64,000 nt of DNA, taken from NCBI GenBank assembly GCA_023435305.1, contig JAEYRV010000004.1, positions 1 through 64,000 on the forward strand, in the 5' to 3' direction. Under the pieces are notes generated by a model. The model ran no database searches and was not told where the DNA came from. It was given only the letters and a program-made list of their open reading frames with translations. This document shows, one piece after another, positions 26,652-35,770 of the stretch (the stretch's first letter is position 1; every line of letters starts with the position of its first letter). This DNA is from Bacillota bacterium. Its GTDB lineage: Bacteria > Bacillota > Clostridia > Acetivibrionales > DTU013. Position numbers and translations under genes: made by a program.

Positions 26652-27530
26652 ATGATAAAGAGTATGACCGGCTTCGGCCGAGGTGAATATTCACGGGACG
26701 GCAAGGAGTTTACAGTTGAGATCAAAACGGTGAATCACAGATATTCCGATATTTTTGTTAAAATGCCCAGACAGATAGGTTTTCTTGAAGACAGAGTGCG
26801 GGAACTGGTGGGCAAGGCTATCTCAAGAGGAAAGATCGACGTTTTTATTACATACTACAATCACAGTGAAGATTCCAAGCATGTCGTTTTTGACGAAGGC
26901 CTGGCAAAAGCGTACGTTTCAGCAGTAGAAGCGCTTAGGGACAAATTCAGCCTGGCTGATGATATTTCGGTTTCACTTATTTCAAAATATCCTGATGTAC
27001 TGCGTGTCGAGCAGGCAGAGGACGATGAGGATCTGCTGTGGTCAATGCTGAAGGAAGCTGTTGACAATGCAGTCGCTTCTCTTATCCATATGAGGGGTAT
27101 CGAGGGTGAAGGCCTGAAGAATGTATTGCTTGAGAGGGCTGACATCATAGAGAACGTTATTGGAGAGATAGCAAAGCGTGCGCCTGAGGTGCCCAAGGAA
27201 TACAAGGCAAAGCTCAACGCCAGGATAAAGGAATTACTTGAACAGCAGGTCGTCGATGAGAGCAGGATAGCAGTAGAGGTAGCACTTTTTGCCGACAGAT
27301 GCAGTATAGACGAAGAGCTTGTCAGACTCGGGAGCCATTTCGGACAGATGAGGCAGATACTTTCAATGGATCAGCCCGTTGGACGGAAGCTGGACTTCCT
27401 GGTACAGGAGATGAACAGGGAGATAAACACCATCGGCTCCAAGGCCAATGATCTTAATATCACAAGGCTGGTCGTGGATATCAAGAGCGAGATAGAGAAG
27501 ATCAGGGAGCAGATACAGAATATTGAGTAG
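26652..27530 (+). CDS. yicC: YicC-family endoribonuclease
   Basis: YicC-type proteins are stress-associated endoribonucleases; the Bacillus homologue is YloC. The 292 residues begin MIKSMTGFGRGEY, the family's signature start. They contain EIKTVNHRYSDIFVKMPR (about 24-41) and end in QPVGRKLDFLVQEMNREINT and DIKSEIEKIREQIQNIE. The start is set by the signature, with GAAGGG upstream. It heads the usual yicC-remA-(gmk)-rpoZ-coaBC gene string. Confidence 0.93.
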   Translation: MIKSMTGFGRGEYSRDGKEFTVEIKTVNHRYSDIFVKMPRQIGFLEDRVRELVGKAISRGKIDVFITYYNHSEDSKHVVFDEGLAKAYVSAVEALRDKFSLADDISVSLISKYPDVLRVEQAEDDEDLLWSMLKEAVDNAVASLIHMRGIEGEGLKNVLLERADIIENVIGEIAKRAPEVPKEYKAKLNARIKELLEQQVVDESRIAVEVALFADRCSIDEELVRLGSHFGQMRQILSMDQPVGRKLDFLVQEMNREINTIGSKANDLNITRLVVDIKSEIEKIREQIQNIE

Positions 27531-27564
27531 GAAGTGCAAACCATTTGGTTGAAGGAGGCGGCAT

Positions 27565-27846
27565 ATGAAACTGATAAATATCGGATTTGGAAACATAGTA
27601 TCGGCAAACAGGCTCGTAGCAATAGTCAGTCCCGAATCGGCGCCTATCAAAAGGATAATACAGGAGGCAAGGGACAGAGGGATGCTTATCGATGCCACAT
27701 ATGGCAGGAGGACCCGTGCAGTCATTATTACAGACAGCGACCATATAATACTGTCGGCTGTTCAGCCTGAGACCGTGGCACACAGACTGAATGCAAAGGA
27801 TGCGGAGATCGTTGATGACCCGCAGGATATGGAAGAAGAGGAATAA
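27565..27846 (+). CDS. remA: RemA / DUF370 DNA-binding regulator
   Basis: RemA is a small DNA-binding protein that activates biofilm matrix genes in Bacillus and forms oligomeric rings. The 93-residue sequence carries the family core KLINIGFGNIVSANRLVAI, then PIKRIIQEARDRGMLIDATY and GRRTRAVIITDSDHIILS. An acidic tail ends the protein. AAGGAGG precedes the ATG. In most Firmicutes gmk (guanylate kinase) follows remA; here the next gene is rpoZ, only 58 bases away. Confidence 0.93.
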   Translation: MKLINIGFGNIVSANRLVAIVSPESAPIKRIIQEARDRGMLIDATYGRRTRAVIITDSDHIILSAVQPETVAHRLNAKDAEIVDDPQDMEEEE

Positions 27847-27904
27847 GTTTTTTTTCAATATGAACCATACAATATGAACCATACTTTCAAGGGAGGATTA
27901 CTAT

Positions 27905-28111
27905 ATGATATTTCCACCACTGAGCTCACTGTTGGATAAGGTAGACAGCAGATATACCCTGGTTGTAGCAACAGCAAAGAGGGCAAGACAGATATCGGAC
28001 GGAGCACACAGGCTGACAAGATGCGCATCTGAGAAACCGGTCACAATAGCGCTCAATGAGATCAACGAAGACAAGATCACTTATATCAGGACCAGAAGCG
28101 GTATCAAATAA
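27905..28111 (+). CDS. rpoZ: RNA polymerase omega subunit
   Basis: Omega helps assemble and stabilise RNA polymerase. The 68 residues contain the signature SRYTLVVATAKRARQISDGA followed by an extended C-terminal segment (KPVTIALNEINEDKITYI). The length is typical of Clostridia. The start has GGGAGG upstream. It lies directly after remA, where gmk would normally intervene. Confidence 0.93.
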   Translation: MIFPPLSSLLDKVDSRYTLVVATAKRARQISDGAHRLTRCASEKPVTIALNEINEDKITYIRTRSGIK

Positions 28112-28148
28112 CAGCAGATTGATAAAAGGGTAATGAATGAAAGAAAGG

Positions 28149-28183
28149 GGTTAAGGTTTCAGGATCTGTGCCTTAACCTTTAT
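28149..28183 (+). terminator. Possible terminator after rpoZ
   Basis: GGTTAAGG (28149-28156) pairs with CCTTAACC (28171-28178) and TTTATGT follows. The T-run is short, so termination may be partial. Confidence 0.5.
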
Positions 28184-28212
28184 GTATTATCAGTATCAGG
28201 AAGGGAGGCATC

Positions 28213-29424
28213 ATGATGGAATTGACGGGCAAATCGGTCGTTGTCGGAGTTTGCGGCGGAATCGCGGCTTACAAGATCGTCGAGGTCGTCAGCCGGCTGA
28301 AGAAGCTGGGAGCTGACGTGGATGTCATCATGACTGCCAATGCGCAGAAATTTGTCACCCCGCTGACCTTCCGTTCGTTATCTCACAGACCGGTCGTCAC
28401 AGATATGTTTGAAGAGCCCGAATACTGGGACATAAAGCACATTTCGCTGGCGAAGAAGGCTGATATTTTCATAATAGCGCCGGCTACTGCAAATATCATC
28501 GGTAAGCTGGCGTCGGGAATCGCAGATGACATGCTCAGTACTACTGTAGTTGCGACGAAGGCTCCTGTACTGGTCGTACCGGCCATGAATCACGACATGT
28601 ATTCCAATCCGATCGTACAGCAGAATATTGCCAGGCTGAAGGAGCTGGGCTATATTTTTATGGAGCCGGATACCGGTGTTATGGCAGAAGGCTCTTCGGG
28701 AAAGGGAAGGCTTCCCGAACCCACAGCTATTGTTGATACTGCGCTGGGACTGCTCAAGCCTGTCAGGGATCTGATAGGACTCAGATTACTTGTGACTGCA
28801 GGCCCTACGAGGGAAAACATAGATCCGGTAAGATACATTTCCAACTATTCATCGGGTAAGATGGGGTACGCTGTCGCTCAGGCGGCTGTTGACCGTGGGG
28901 CGGAGGTTGTGCTTGTTTCTGGCCCGGTTTCCATCGATGCGCCAGAGGGAGTTAAGCTGGTAGCTGTAAATACTGCCGTTGAGATGCGTGATGCGGTGAT
29001 GATGGAATTTTCCGGATGTGATGCAGTAGTGATGTCGGCAGCTGTGGCCGACTATAGGGCAGCGGAGATTGCGGACCTGAAAATAAAGAAGAACGATGAT
29101 GAATTTGTCATCAGACTCGAAAGGAATCCCGACATACTCAAAGAGCTGGGGAGCATAAAGGATGGCAGGATATTGGCCGGCTTTTGCGCCGAAACGGATC
29201 ATCTTATTGAAAATGCTCTTAAGAAGGTCGATGCGAAAAATCTCGACATGATAGTCGCCAATGATGTGACGATGGAGGGCGCCGGGTTTGGCACCGATAC
29301 GAATATCATCAAGATAGTAAAGAAGGACGGGTCCATTGTGGACCTGCCGCTGATGAGCAAGCTGGCTGCTGCCAATAAGGTGCTCGACGAGATCCGCGAC
29401 CTGGCAGAGACCCGTAAAGGCTGA
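28213..29424 (+). CDS. coaBC: Bifunctional phosphopantothenoylcysteine decarboxylase / phosphopantothenate-cysteine ligase
   Basis: CoaBC carries out two steps of coenzyme A synthesis: it adds cysteine to phosphopantothenate (CoaB), then decarboxylates the product with an FMN cofactor (CoaC). CoaC is the N-terminal half, with VGVCGGIAAYK (about 11-21), the catalytic histidine region and PAMNHDMYSNP. CoaB is the C-terminal half, with GPTRENIDPVRYISNYSSGKMG (residues about 197-218) and the ADLKIKKND lysine motif. GGGAGG precedes two adjacent ATGs (28213 and 28216), and either may be used. In many Firmicutes priA comes next; here priA lies 29 kb away. Confidence 0.96.
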   Translation: MMELTGKSVVVGVCGGIAAYKIVEVVSRLKKLGADVDVIMTANAQKFVTPLTFRSLSHRPVVTDMFEEPEYWDIKHISLAKKADIFIIAPATANIIGKLASGIADDMLSTTVVATKAPVLVVPAMNHDMYSNPIVQQNIARLKELGYIFMEPDTGVMAEGSSGKGRLPEPTAIVDTALGLLKPVRDLIGLRLLVTAGPTRENIDPVRYISNYSSGKMGYAVAQAAVDRGAEVVLVSGPVSIDAPEGVKLVAVNTAVEMRDAVMMEFSGCDAVVMSAAVADYRAAEIADLKIKKNDDEFVIRLERNPDILKELGSIKDGRILAGFCAETDHLIENALKKVDAKNLDMIVANDVTMEGAGFGTDTNIIKIVKKDGSIVDLPLMSKLAAANKVLDEIRDLAETRKG

Positions 29425-29526
29425 TCAGGGAATTGGCGCAGGATAGCAACGACATATTATCGCAGTGGATTTGCCTTAAAACGTTAATAAGTAAGATTGA
29501 AATATATAATTATATGGAGGCTGCAG

Positions 29527-30915
29527 ATGTTAACGGAAAAATCAATGGAAAAGATAGTGGCTCTTTCAAAAAACAGAGGCTTTGTGTATCCCGGCTCGGA
29601 GATATACGGCGGACTGGCAAATGCCTGGGATTACGGCCCGCTGGGCGTTGAGCTCAAGAATAATGTGAAAAAGGCCTGGTGGAAAAAGTTCGTCCAGGAG
29701 AATACATATAATGTGGGCGTCGACTGTGCTATACTGATGAATCCGCAGGTATGGGTGGCATCGGGACATGTGGGCGGCTTCAGCGATCCTCTGATCGACT
29801 GCAAGGATTGCAAGACCAGGCACAGAGCCGACAAGCTGATAGAGGACTGGAACAAGGAAAATAATTTCGAGCTGGCAGTGGATGGCTGGAAGAATGAGCA
29901 GCTGATGGACTATATAAAGGAAAAGGGTGTTAAGTGTCCGCAGTGCGGCTCTTCCAACTTTACTGATATACGCAAATTCAACCTGATGTTCAAGACCTTC
30001 CAGGGAGTTACCGAGGATTCCAAGGCCGAGATATATCTCAGACCCGAGACTGCACAGGGTATATTCGTGAACTTCAAGAACGTGCAGAGGACCACAAGAA
30101 GAAAGATACCTTTTGGCATAGGTCAGATAGGTAAGTCGTTCAGAAATGAGATAACGCCTGGTAACTTCATTTTCAGGATCCGCGAGTTCGAGCAGATGGA
30201 GCTTGAGTTCTTCTGCGAACCGGGAACCGATCTGGATTGGTTTAAATACTGGAAGGATTTCTGCTACAACTGGCTGCTGAATCTCGGCCTGACCAAGGAG
30301 AATCTGAAGCTCAGAGATCATGCGAAGGAAGAGCTGTCACACTACAGCAATGCGACGACTGATATCGAGTTCAAGTTCCCGTTCGGATGGGGAGAGCTTT
30401 GGGGCATTGCCGACAGGACGGACTTCGACCTGAAGCAGCATATGGAGCACTCAAAGGATGATCTTTCATACTTTGATCCTACGACAAATGTTAAGTATGT
30501 GCCATATTGTATCGAACCTTCACTTGGTGCGGACAGAGTCACACTGGCGTTCCTTTGCGATGCATATGATGAGGAAGAGGTCGCAGAGGGTGATGTGAGG
30601 ACAGTATTGCGCTTCCATCCGGCACTTGCTCCGGTGAAGATCGCCGTACTTCCGCTTTCGAAGAAGCTGGGCGAGGATGCTGCCAAGGTGTATGAGAAGC
30701 TGACACGCAAATTTGTATGTGAATATGATGAAACAGGCAGCATCGGTAAACGCTACAGGAGACAGGACGAGATCGGAACTCCGTATTGTATCACATTTGA
30801 TTTTGATTCCCTCGACGATGCAAGTGTTACCATAAGGGACAGAGACACCATGGAGCAGGTGAGGATCAAAATTGATGAACTGGATTCATATTTCGAAGGC
30901 AAATTCGATTTCTGA
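29527..30915 (+). CDS. glyQS: Glycyl-tRNA synthetase, alpha2 type
   Basis: This homodimeric class II synthetase charges tRNA-Gly. The 462-residue product has GFVYPGSEIYGGLANAWDYG near the N-terminus. A zinc-like region follows, with CKDC and CPQCGS (about residues 90-150). Motif 2 is GKSFRNEITPGNFIFRIREFEQ, and the C-terminal anticodon-binding domain ends the protein. The ATG at 29527 is chosen because GGAGG lies 6 bases upstream; an earlier in-frame ATG lacks one. The preceding 100 bases are non-coding. A strong terminator follows. Confidence 0.96.
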   Translation: MLTEKSMEKIVALSKNRGFVYPGSEIYGGLANAWDYGPLGVELKNNVKKAWWKKFVQENTYNVGVDCAILMNPQVWVASGHVGGFSDPLIDCKDCKTRHRADKLIEDWNKENNFELAVDGWKNEQLMDYIKEKGVKCPQCGSSNFTDIRKFNLMFKTFQGVTEDSKAEIYLRPETAQGIFVNFKNVQRTTRRKIPFGIGQIGKSFRNEITPGNFIFRIREFEQMELEFFCEPGTDLDWFKYWKDFCYNWLLNLGLTKENLKLRDHAKEELSHYSNATTDIEFKFPFGWGELWGIADRTDFDLKQHMEHSKDDLSYFDPTTNVKYVPYCIEPSLGADRVTLAFLCDAYDEEEVAEGDVRTVLRFHPALAPVKIAVLPLSKKLGEDAAKVYEKLTRKFVCEYDETGSIGKRYRRQDEIGTPYCITFDFDSLDDASVTIRDRDTMEQVRIKIDELDSYFEGKFDF

Positions 30916-30977
30916 TCAACTCTTACTTTGCCTGAGCCCGGACTGGGTTAGGGAACAGCTGTAACAATTGACGTACC

Positions 30978-31029
30978 AGGGCTTGTGTCTGAAACATCCA
31001 ACTTACGACACGAGCCCTTTTGGTTTTTT
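30978..31029 (+). terminator. Intrinsic terminator after glyQS
   Basis: AGGGCTTGTGTC (30978-30989) pairs with GACACGAGCCCT (31007-31018) with one mismatch, followed by TTTGG and seven T. It isolates the electron-transfer operon from upstream transcription. Confidence 0.88.
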
Positions 31030-31168
31030 TATGATCAGGTTTCCATATTTTTTTGTAATAGTTGTGTTTAAAGATGTTCATAATGGGAATGAAGAATAGA
31101 GAGAATTGTGTCTTAAAATAATAACATATTTGTATATTTGGATTTATGGATTTATTTTCGTTAAATAG

Positions 31169-31197
31169 TTGACAAGGAAACAAGCATCTGCGAAAAT
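31169..31197 (+). promoter_or_regulatory. Promoter of the electron-transfer operon
   Basis: TTGACA (31169-31174) and GAAAAT (31192-31197) are 17 bases apart. The start codon of ndh2 lies 36 bases downstream. The rest of the 317-base gap is A/T-rich and shows no riboswitch I recognise. Confidence 0.55.
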
Positions 31198-31232
31198 ATT
31201 TATTGTAAATTTTAAATATTCGGGAGAGTAAG

Positions 31233-33314
31233 ATGAATACTAAAATAGTAATTGTTGGGGCAGGATACGCAGGTATTTTAACTGCGAAAAAGCTGGCGAA
31301 GAAATTTGGAAAAAGTAAAGATGTGGCAATTACAATTATCGACAAGAATCCTTATCATACGATGCTCACCGAGCTGCATGAGGTCGCTGCCGGGCGCGTC
31401 GATGAGGACAGCATCAAAATCAGCCTGAAGAGGGTCTTCGCAGGCAGACGGGTGGATGTCAGGCTTGATACCGTCACTTCGGTCGATTTTGAGGGAAAGA
31501 AGGTCATCGGTAAAAATCAGCAGTATCAATATGATTATCTGGTGATCTGCGCCGGTTCTAAACCGACATATTTCGGAGTCGAGGGAGCAGCAGAGAATGC
31601 TTTCAAGCTCTGGAGCTATGATGATGCTATAATCCTCAGGGATCATATACAGAATACCTTCAGAAAGGCCGCAAAGGAAACAGATATCCAGGAAAAGAAG
31701 AGACTGCTTACCTTCCATGTTGTCGGTGCAGGCTTTACGGGCGTAGAGATGGTCGGCGAGCTTGCAGAGTATGTTCCGATCCTTTGCGAGAAGTACGAGA
31801 TCGAGAGAGAACTCGTTTCCATTTCAGATATAGATGTTCTGAAGCGTACGGTACCGGCACTGCCTGAGAAGCTCTCCGCAAAGGTGGAGAGACGCCTCAA
31901 AAAGATGGGTGTCAGGGTCCTGCTCGATACCGGTGTTATCAGTATAGGCAAGGATTTCATCGAGATCAAACAGGGTGATAAGCTCATACGCGAAACATCA
32001 GGGACTGTTATATGGGCTGCGGGCATCGAGGCAGCTGATATTACAGCACAGGCGGCTCAGAAGCTGGAATCCGGGAACAGGGGACGCATCAAGCTCGACA
32101 AATTCCTGCGCTCGGTGGACAATGAACACATTTATGTTGCAGGCGACAACATGCTTTATACTCCTGAGGGTGAGGAAGCCCCTGTTCCTCAGGTTGTTGA
32201 AAACTGTGAACAGAGCGCCGACGTGGTTGCCCACAATATTGCCTGCGCTATTACCGGCAAGGGTGAAATGGAAGCTTACAAGCCTGCATTCCACGGAATA
32301 ATGGTGTGTATTGGGGGACGTTATGGAGTAGCCCATGTAGGACTGCCCAATATGATGTTCAGCCTGGCTTCATTCTTTGCCATGTTTGCAAAGCACTTTA
32401 TCAATATTATTTATTTTATACAGGTCCTGGGCTGGAACAAGATATTCAGCTATCTGAAGCATGAGTTCTTTACTATAAGAAACCGCAGGAGCTTTGTAGG
32501 CGGCCATTTGTCAAACAGGACACCCAGCTTCCTGCTGATGCCTCTCAGAGTATGGCTTGGAGCTGTTTGGCTGTTTGAGGGCATCATGAAGATACTCGAG
32601 GGCTGGTTTGAGACACCGAAGCTAAATGGCTTTTTCAAGGGAGCCAGCGGATGGTATGAAAGCATACTGAACGGCGGTGCAGCTGTGGATGGCGCCAGCG
32701 GTGCGACAGCAGCGGGAGCAGCAGATGCGGTCAGCGCGGCTACGGGAGCAGGCGCCGGAGCGGCAGCTGATGCGGTGAGTGCGGCCACGGGAGCAGGCGC
32801 CGGAGCGGCAGCTGATGCGGTCAGCTCAGCATCAACAGCAGTGGGTGAGGCAGTCGCTTCAGTCGGTAAAGCTATTTTGAACTTCGACTTTTTAGGCTTG
32901 TTCAAAGTTATTTTTGTCAGCGGTAAGGACCCGGCCCATTCAACATTGGCAGATTATGCTTTTAAACTGGATGTTCCGCTGGTGAATACTTTTATTGATA
33001 AGTTGATACTGCCCAGCGATTCAGTCCAGATGTTCATGCAGATATTTATCGTTGTGGCCGAGATACTGATCGGTCTTGCGCTCATAGGAGGCTTGTTCAC
33101 TACCCCTGCTTCGGCAGCGTCACTGATACTCCAGGCTATGTTCGTTACGACTACGGGTCTGTACCTGAACACTTTCTGGATGGTCTTTGCAGGCATCGCT
33201 TTGCTGATTGCCGCCGGAAGAACATTAGGCCTTGATTACTACGCAATGCCGGCATTGAAGAGAAAATGGAAAAATGTGAGATGGGCTAGAAAGTGGTATT
33301 TATATCATGACTGA
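31233..33314 (+). CDS. ndh2: Type II NADH dehydrogenase fused to a DoxX-like membrane domain (Ndh2 of the EET locus)
   Basis: This FAD enzyme should oxidise NADH and reduce membrane quinone without pumping protons. The first 420 residues are type II NADH dehydrogenase: FAD-binding VGAGYAGILTAKKLA (about 7-21), NADH-binding VVGAGFTGVEMVGELAEY (about 165), and AGDN near residue 308. A hydrophobic helix region follows. The C-terminal 230 residues form a DoxX-like four-helix membrane domain (LRVWLGAVWLFEGIMKIL, then FMQIFIVVAEILIGLALIGG). The two parts are split by an Ala/Gly linker with 15-residue repeats. The EET-type Ndh2 of Listeria also carries an extra C-terminal membrane domain. GGGAG precedes the ATG; the stop overlaps dmkB by 8 bases. 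Confidence 0.9.
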   Translation: MNTKIVIVGAGYAGILTAKKLAKKFGKSKDVAITIIDKNPYHTMLTELHEVAAGRVDEDSIKISLKRVFAGRRVDVRLDTVTSVDFEGKKVIGKNQQYQYDYLVICAGSKPTYFGVEGAAENAFKLWSYDDAIILRDHIQNTFRKAAKETDIQEKKRLLTFHVVGAGFTGVEMVGELAEYVPILCEKYEIERELVSISDIDVLKRTVPALPEKLSAKVERRLKKMGVRVLLDTGVISIGKDFIEIKQGDKLIRETSGTVIWAAGIEAADITAQAAQKLESGNRGRIKLDKFLRSVDNEHIYVAGDNMLYTPEGEEAPVPQVVENCEQSADVVAHNIACAITGKGEMEAYKPAFHGIMVCIGGRYGVAHVGLPNMMFSLASFFAMFAKHFINIIYFIQVLGWNKIFSYLKHEFFTIRNRRSFVGGHLSNRTPSFLLMPLRVWLGAVWLFEGIMKILEGWFETPKLNGFFKGASGWYESILNGGAAVDGASGATAAGAADAVSAATGAGAGAAADAVSAATGAGAGAAADAVSSASTAVGEAVASVGKAILNFDFLGLFKVIFVSGKDPAHSTLADYAFKLDVPLVNTFIDKLILPSDSVQMFMQIFIVVAEILIGLALIGGLFTTPASAASLILQAMFVTTTGLYLNTFWMVFAGIALLIAAGRTLGLDYYAMPALKRKWKNVRWARKWYLYHD
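32724..32835 (+). repeat. 45-bp in-frame repeat in the ndh2 linker
   Basis: Units start at 32724, 32769 and 32814 (the third is partial), exactly 45 bases apart. Each encodes DAVSAATGAGAGAAA. Differences between units are mostly silent. The repeat lengthens the loop inside the DoxX-like domain of Ndh2. Confidence 0.88.
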
Positions 33315-34305
33315 CAGTAATTTGACAGAAGGTATTGCTTATATTGATATAAACAGCGCTCTTTCGAGATCAAGGGAAGAGGTCGACAGAGCGCTTGCTT
33401 CCTCTCCGGCCCTGGTAAGGGGCTATGTCGGACATTTGACCGGAACAAAGGGTAAGTTTATACGTGCCGTCTCACTGCTGACCTGCGCCATGAACAATGA
33501 CGGACTCATTGATGCAAATGCTGTCAAACTCGCTGCAGCCATTGAGGTGCTGCACCTTGCTACACTGGTGCATGACGATGTCATTGATGATGCCGATATA
33601 AGGCGCGGTGTTCCGACGCTGCAGAAAATGTTCGGAAAAAGGACGGCTGTGATATGCGGAGATTACCTTTTGAGTGTTTCGCTGAAGCTGGCGTCTTCTG
33701 TCAGCAATAAAAAGGAGTATCTGGATATCGATATACCGGACTATGTTTCAAAGGTGTGTGCGGGAGAGCTTAACCAGCATATTAACAACGGCAATTTCGA
33801 CCTTACAGTTTATGAGTATCTTAAGATAATTGCCGGCAAGACGGCTGCATTGTTTGAGGCGTCATATTATGCCGGAGCTGTTTTATCGGGATGCGAGGGC
33901 TCTGAGCTCAAGCTGTACAAGAAGCTGGGCCGCAGCCTTGGGATGCTGTTCCAGTTGATAGATGACTGTATGGACTTTGAAGCTGACGAAAGCATTGCCA
34001 AGAAGCCGGTACAGTCCGATTTTGAGAAGAATGTCGTAACATTGCCCATCATCAAGGCGTTCCAGGCGGACGAAAGCCTGAAGGACAGGGCCGTGCAGCA
34101 TTCGCTTTCTGCCCAAGAGCTGAATGAGGCCGTTAGAAGGACCAATGGATTGGTTTTTACAAGACTTGTGGCAAAAAAATATTACAACAGATATATGAAA
34201 ACTATGGAAGGTCTGAAATTAACAGATGAAAAGAAAGTGCGGCTCACAGAGATATTGGATAAAGCATTCAGAGTATTCCGGAAGGATGATGCAGATGTCC
34301 GGTGA
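33307..34305 (+). CDS. dmkB: Polyprenyl diphosphate synthase (DmkB)
   Basis: This all-helical isoprenyl synthase makes the long prenyl tail used for quinone synthesis. The first aspartate-rich motif is VHDDVIDDADIRRG (about residues 89-102) and the second is QLIDDCMDFEAD (about 218-229). Both are complete, so it is the catalytic subunit type. The 332 residues are normal. It overlaps ndh2 by 8 bases and is followed by the UbiA-type prenyltransferase, so its product most likely serves a dedicated demethylmenaquinone, as DmkB does in Listeria. Confidence 0.92.
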   Translation: MTDSNLTEGIAYIDINSALSRSREEVDRALASSPALVRGYVGHLTGTKGKFIRAVSLLTCAMNNDGLIDANAVKLAAAIEVLHLATLVHDDVIDDADIRRGVPTLQKMFGKRTAVICGDYLLSVSLKLASSVSNKKEYLDIDIPDYVSKVCAGELNQHINNGNFDLTVYEYLKIIAGKTAALFEASYYAGAVLSGCEGSELKLYKKLGRSLGMLFQLIDDCMDFEADESIAKKPVQSDFEKNVVTLPIIKAFQADESLKDRAVQHSLSAQELNEAVRRTNGLVFTRLVAKKYYNRYMKTMEGLKLTDEKKVRLTEILDKAFRVFRKDDADVR

Positions 34306-34337
34306 CCAGGTTGTGTATTTCAGAGCAAGAGGAATGT

Positions 34338-35237
34338 ATGTTTAAAAGATTTTTCGATTATATTGAGATAAAGACAAAGATCACTAGCACATTTGCTTTT
34401 TTGCTGACAATTGCGTTCATATTGTACAAGGGCCAGGCTGTTGATTGGCTGAGGACACTTGTCTTTTTTGGCTCGATGTTCATCTTCGACCTGACAACCA
34501 CAGCTATAAACAACTATATCGACACGAAGACAAACGACCAGCAGCTGCAGTTCAGCAGAAAAACTGCTCTGAGGATCATCTATGTGATGTTTGGGATCAG
34601 TGCATTTCTGGGTATTTACCTTGCCCTTATTACCGATATCGTAGTATTCCTGGCCGGCGGAGTGTGCTTCATGGCAGGAGTGCTTTACACCTACGGGCCG
34701 GTGCCGATTTCGAGGCAGCCTCTGGGAGAGGCGCTGTCCGGTATTTTTTACGGATTTTTTATACCGTTCCTGCTTTTGTACATTAACATGCCCGCAGGAA
34801 CATTCCTGACTCTGAGTATCGGCTGGGATAAAATTGGCGTGGATCTAATGGTGTGGCCGCTGGTTTCGTTGCTGCTGCTTTCGGTTCCGCCTGTTTGCAC
34901 CACTGCAAATATAATGCTGGCGAACAATATTTGTGATCTCGAGAAGGATATTGCTGTTAAACGGTATACATTGCCGTACTATTTAGGGAAAAAGGCGCTG
35001 TATTTGTTTGCTGCCATATATTATCTGGCCTATGCTTCGATCATTGCAATGGTCGTACTGGATATACTCCCGCCAATAAGCCTTGTGACATTGCTTTCAA
35101 TTATTGTTGTACAGCGGAATATAAACATTTTTATGAAACGTCAGGACAAGGCGGTCACCTTTATAGCATCAATAAAGAACTATGTTGCGATCATGGGATC
35201 TTTAGCAATAATGGTGTTCATTGCAGCAATTTTATAA
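34338..35237 (+). CDS. dmkA: UbiA-family prenyltransferase (DmkA, demethylmenaquinone synthesis)
   Basis: This multi-pass membrane enzyme attaches the polyprenyl tail to the naphthoate ring in quinone synthesis (MenA/UbiA type). The two magnesium-binding aspartate motifs are AINNYIDTKTND (about residues 57-68) and NNICDLEKD (about 197-205). Eight or nine hydrophobic segments are visible across 299 residues. The start at 34338 is preferred because AGAGG lies 6 bases before it; upstream in-frame GTG codons lack a binding site and overlap dmkB. Its place next to ndh2 and eetA matches DmkA of the Listeria locus. Confidence 0.9.
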   Translation: MFKRFFDYIEIKTKITSTFAFLLTIAFILYKGQAVDWLRTLVFFGSMFIFDLTTTAINNYIDTKTNDQQLQFSRKTALRIIYVMFGISAFLGIYLALITDIVVFLAGGVCFMAGVLYTYGPVPISRQPLGEALSGIFYGFFIPFLLLYINMPAGTFLTLSIGWDKIGVDLMVWPLVSLLLLSVPPVCTTANIMLANNICDLEKDIAVKRYTLPYYLGKKALYLFAAIYYLAYASIIAMVVLDILPPISLVTLLSIIVVQRNINIFMKRQDKAVTFIASIKNYVAIMGSLAIMVFIAAIL

Positions 35238-35325
35238 AGAGACTTTTGTGTATGTTTATTTAGTTATGCTGGGGGTAAATAGTATAGCATAACAGGAGTT
35301 TGGGAGCTCAGACAGGACAGATGAA

Positions 35326-35727
35326 ATGAAATTTTTCAGAAAAACTGACATTATAGTTATTGCGGCGATTGTCGCTGCAGCAGCCGTTATATGGCTGATC
35401 TACAGTTCAACAGCTTCCGGCAGGACAGTCAGGGCGGAGATATATTATTACTCTGAGCTTGTGGAGACGGTCGAACTGGGAATGGGACAGGAAAGGTCGT
35501 ATAAAGTGCCGCAAAATGAGAACGTGGTCCTGCGTACTGATAATGAAGGTAATATCCAGTTTATTGAGTCTGACTGCCCGGACAAGATTTGTATAAAAAC
35601 CGGAAAGATCCACCTGGCAGGGCAGAGCGCCGCCTGTCTGCCCAACGGCGTTGTTGTGAAGCTCGTACCGGCCGGCGGCTGGGACGGCGATGAGCCGGAT
35701 ATTGTGATAGGCAGCAGCGGGAAGTAG
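35326..35727 (+). CDS. eetA: EetA-like NusG domain II protein
   Basis: This 133-residue protein has one N-terminal membrane anchor (IIVIAAIVAAAAVIWLIYSS, about 9-28) and an external NusG domain II-like fold. The segment FIESDCPDKICIKTGKIHLAGQSAACLPNGVVVKL, at residues 84-118, holds three cysteines. Such proteins are encoded in flavin-based EET loci, where EetA with EetB is thought to assist electron passage or lipoprotein maturation at the membrane; the exact role is unknown. The ribosome binding site is weak (GGACAG). The 88-base gap after dmkA has no clear terminator. Confidence 0.88.
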   Translation: MKFFRKTDIIVIAAIVAAAAVIWLIYSSTASGRTVRAEIYYYSELVETVELGMGQERSYKVPQNENVVLRTDNEGNIQFIESDCPDKICIKTGKIHLAGQSAACLPNGVVVKLVPAGGWDGDEPDIVIGSSGK

Positions 35728-35770
35728 GGCGTAAATGTTATTATTCGGGGTTTAAGGGCGGTAACTGAGG

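Noticed and set aside
29433..29651. Short open frame before glyQS
   Set aside because: It overlaps glyQS in another frame, has no family features, and its start lacks a binding site.
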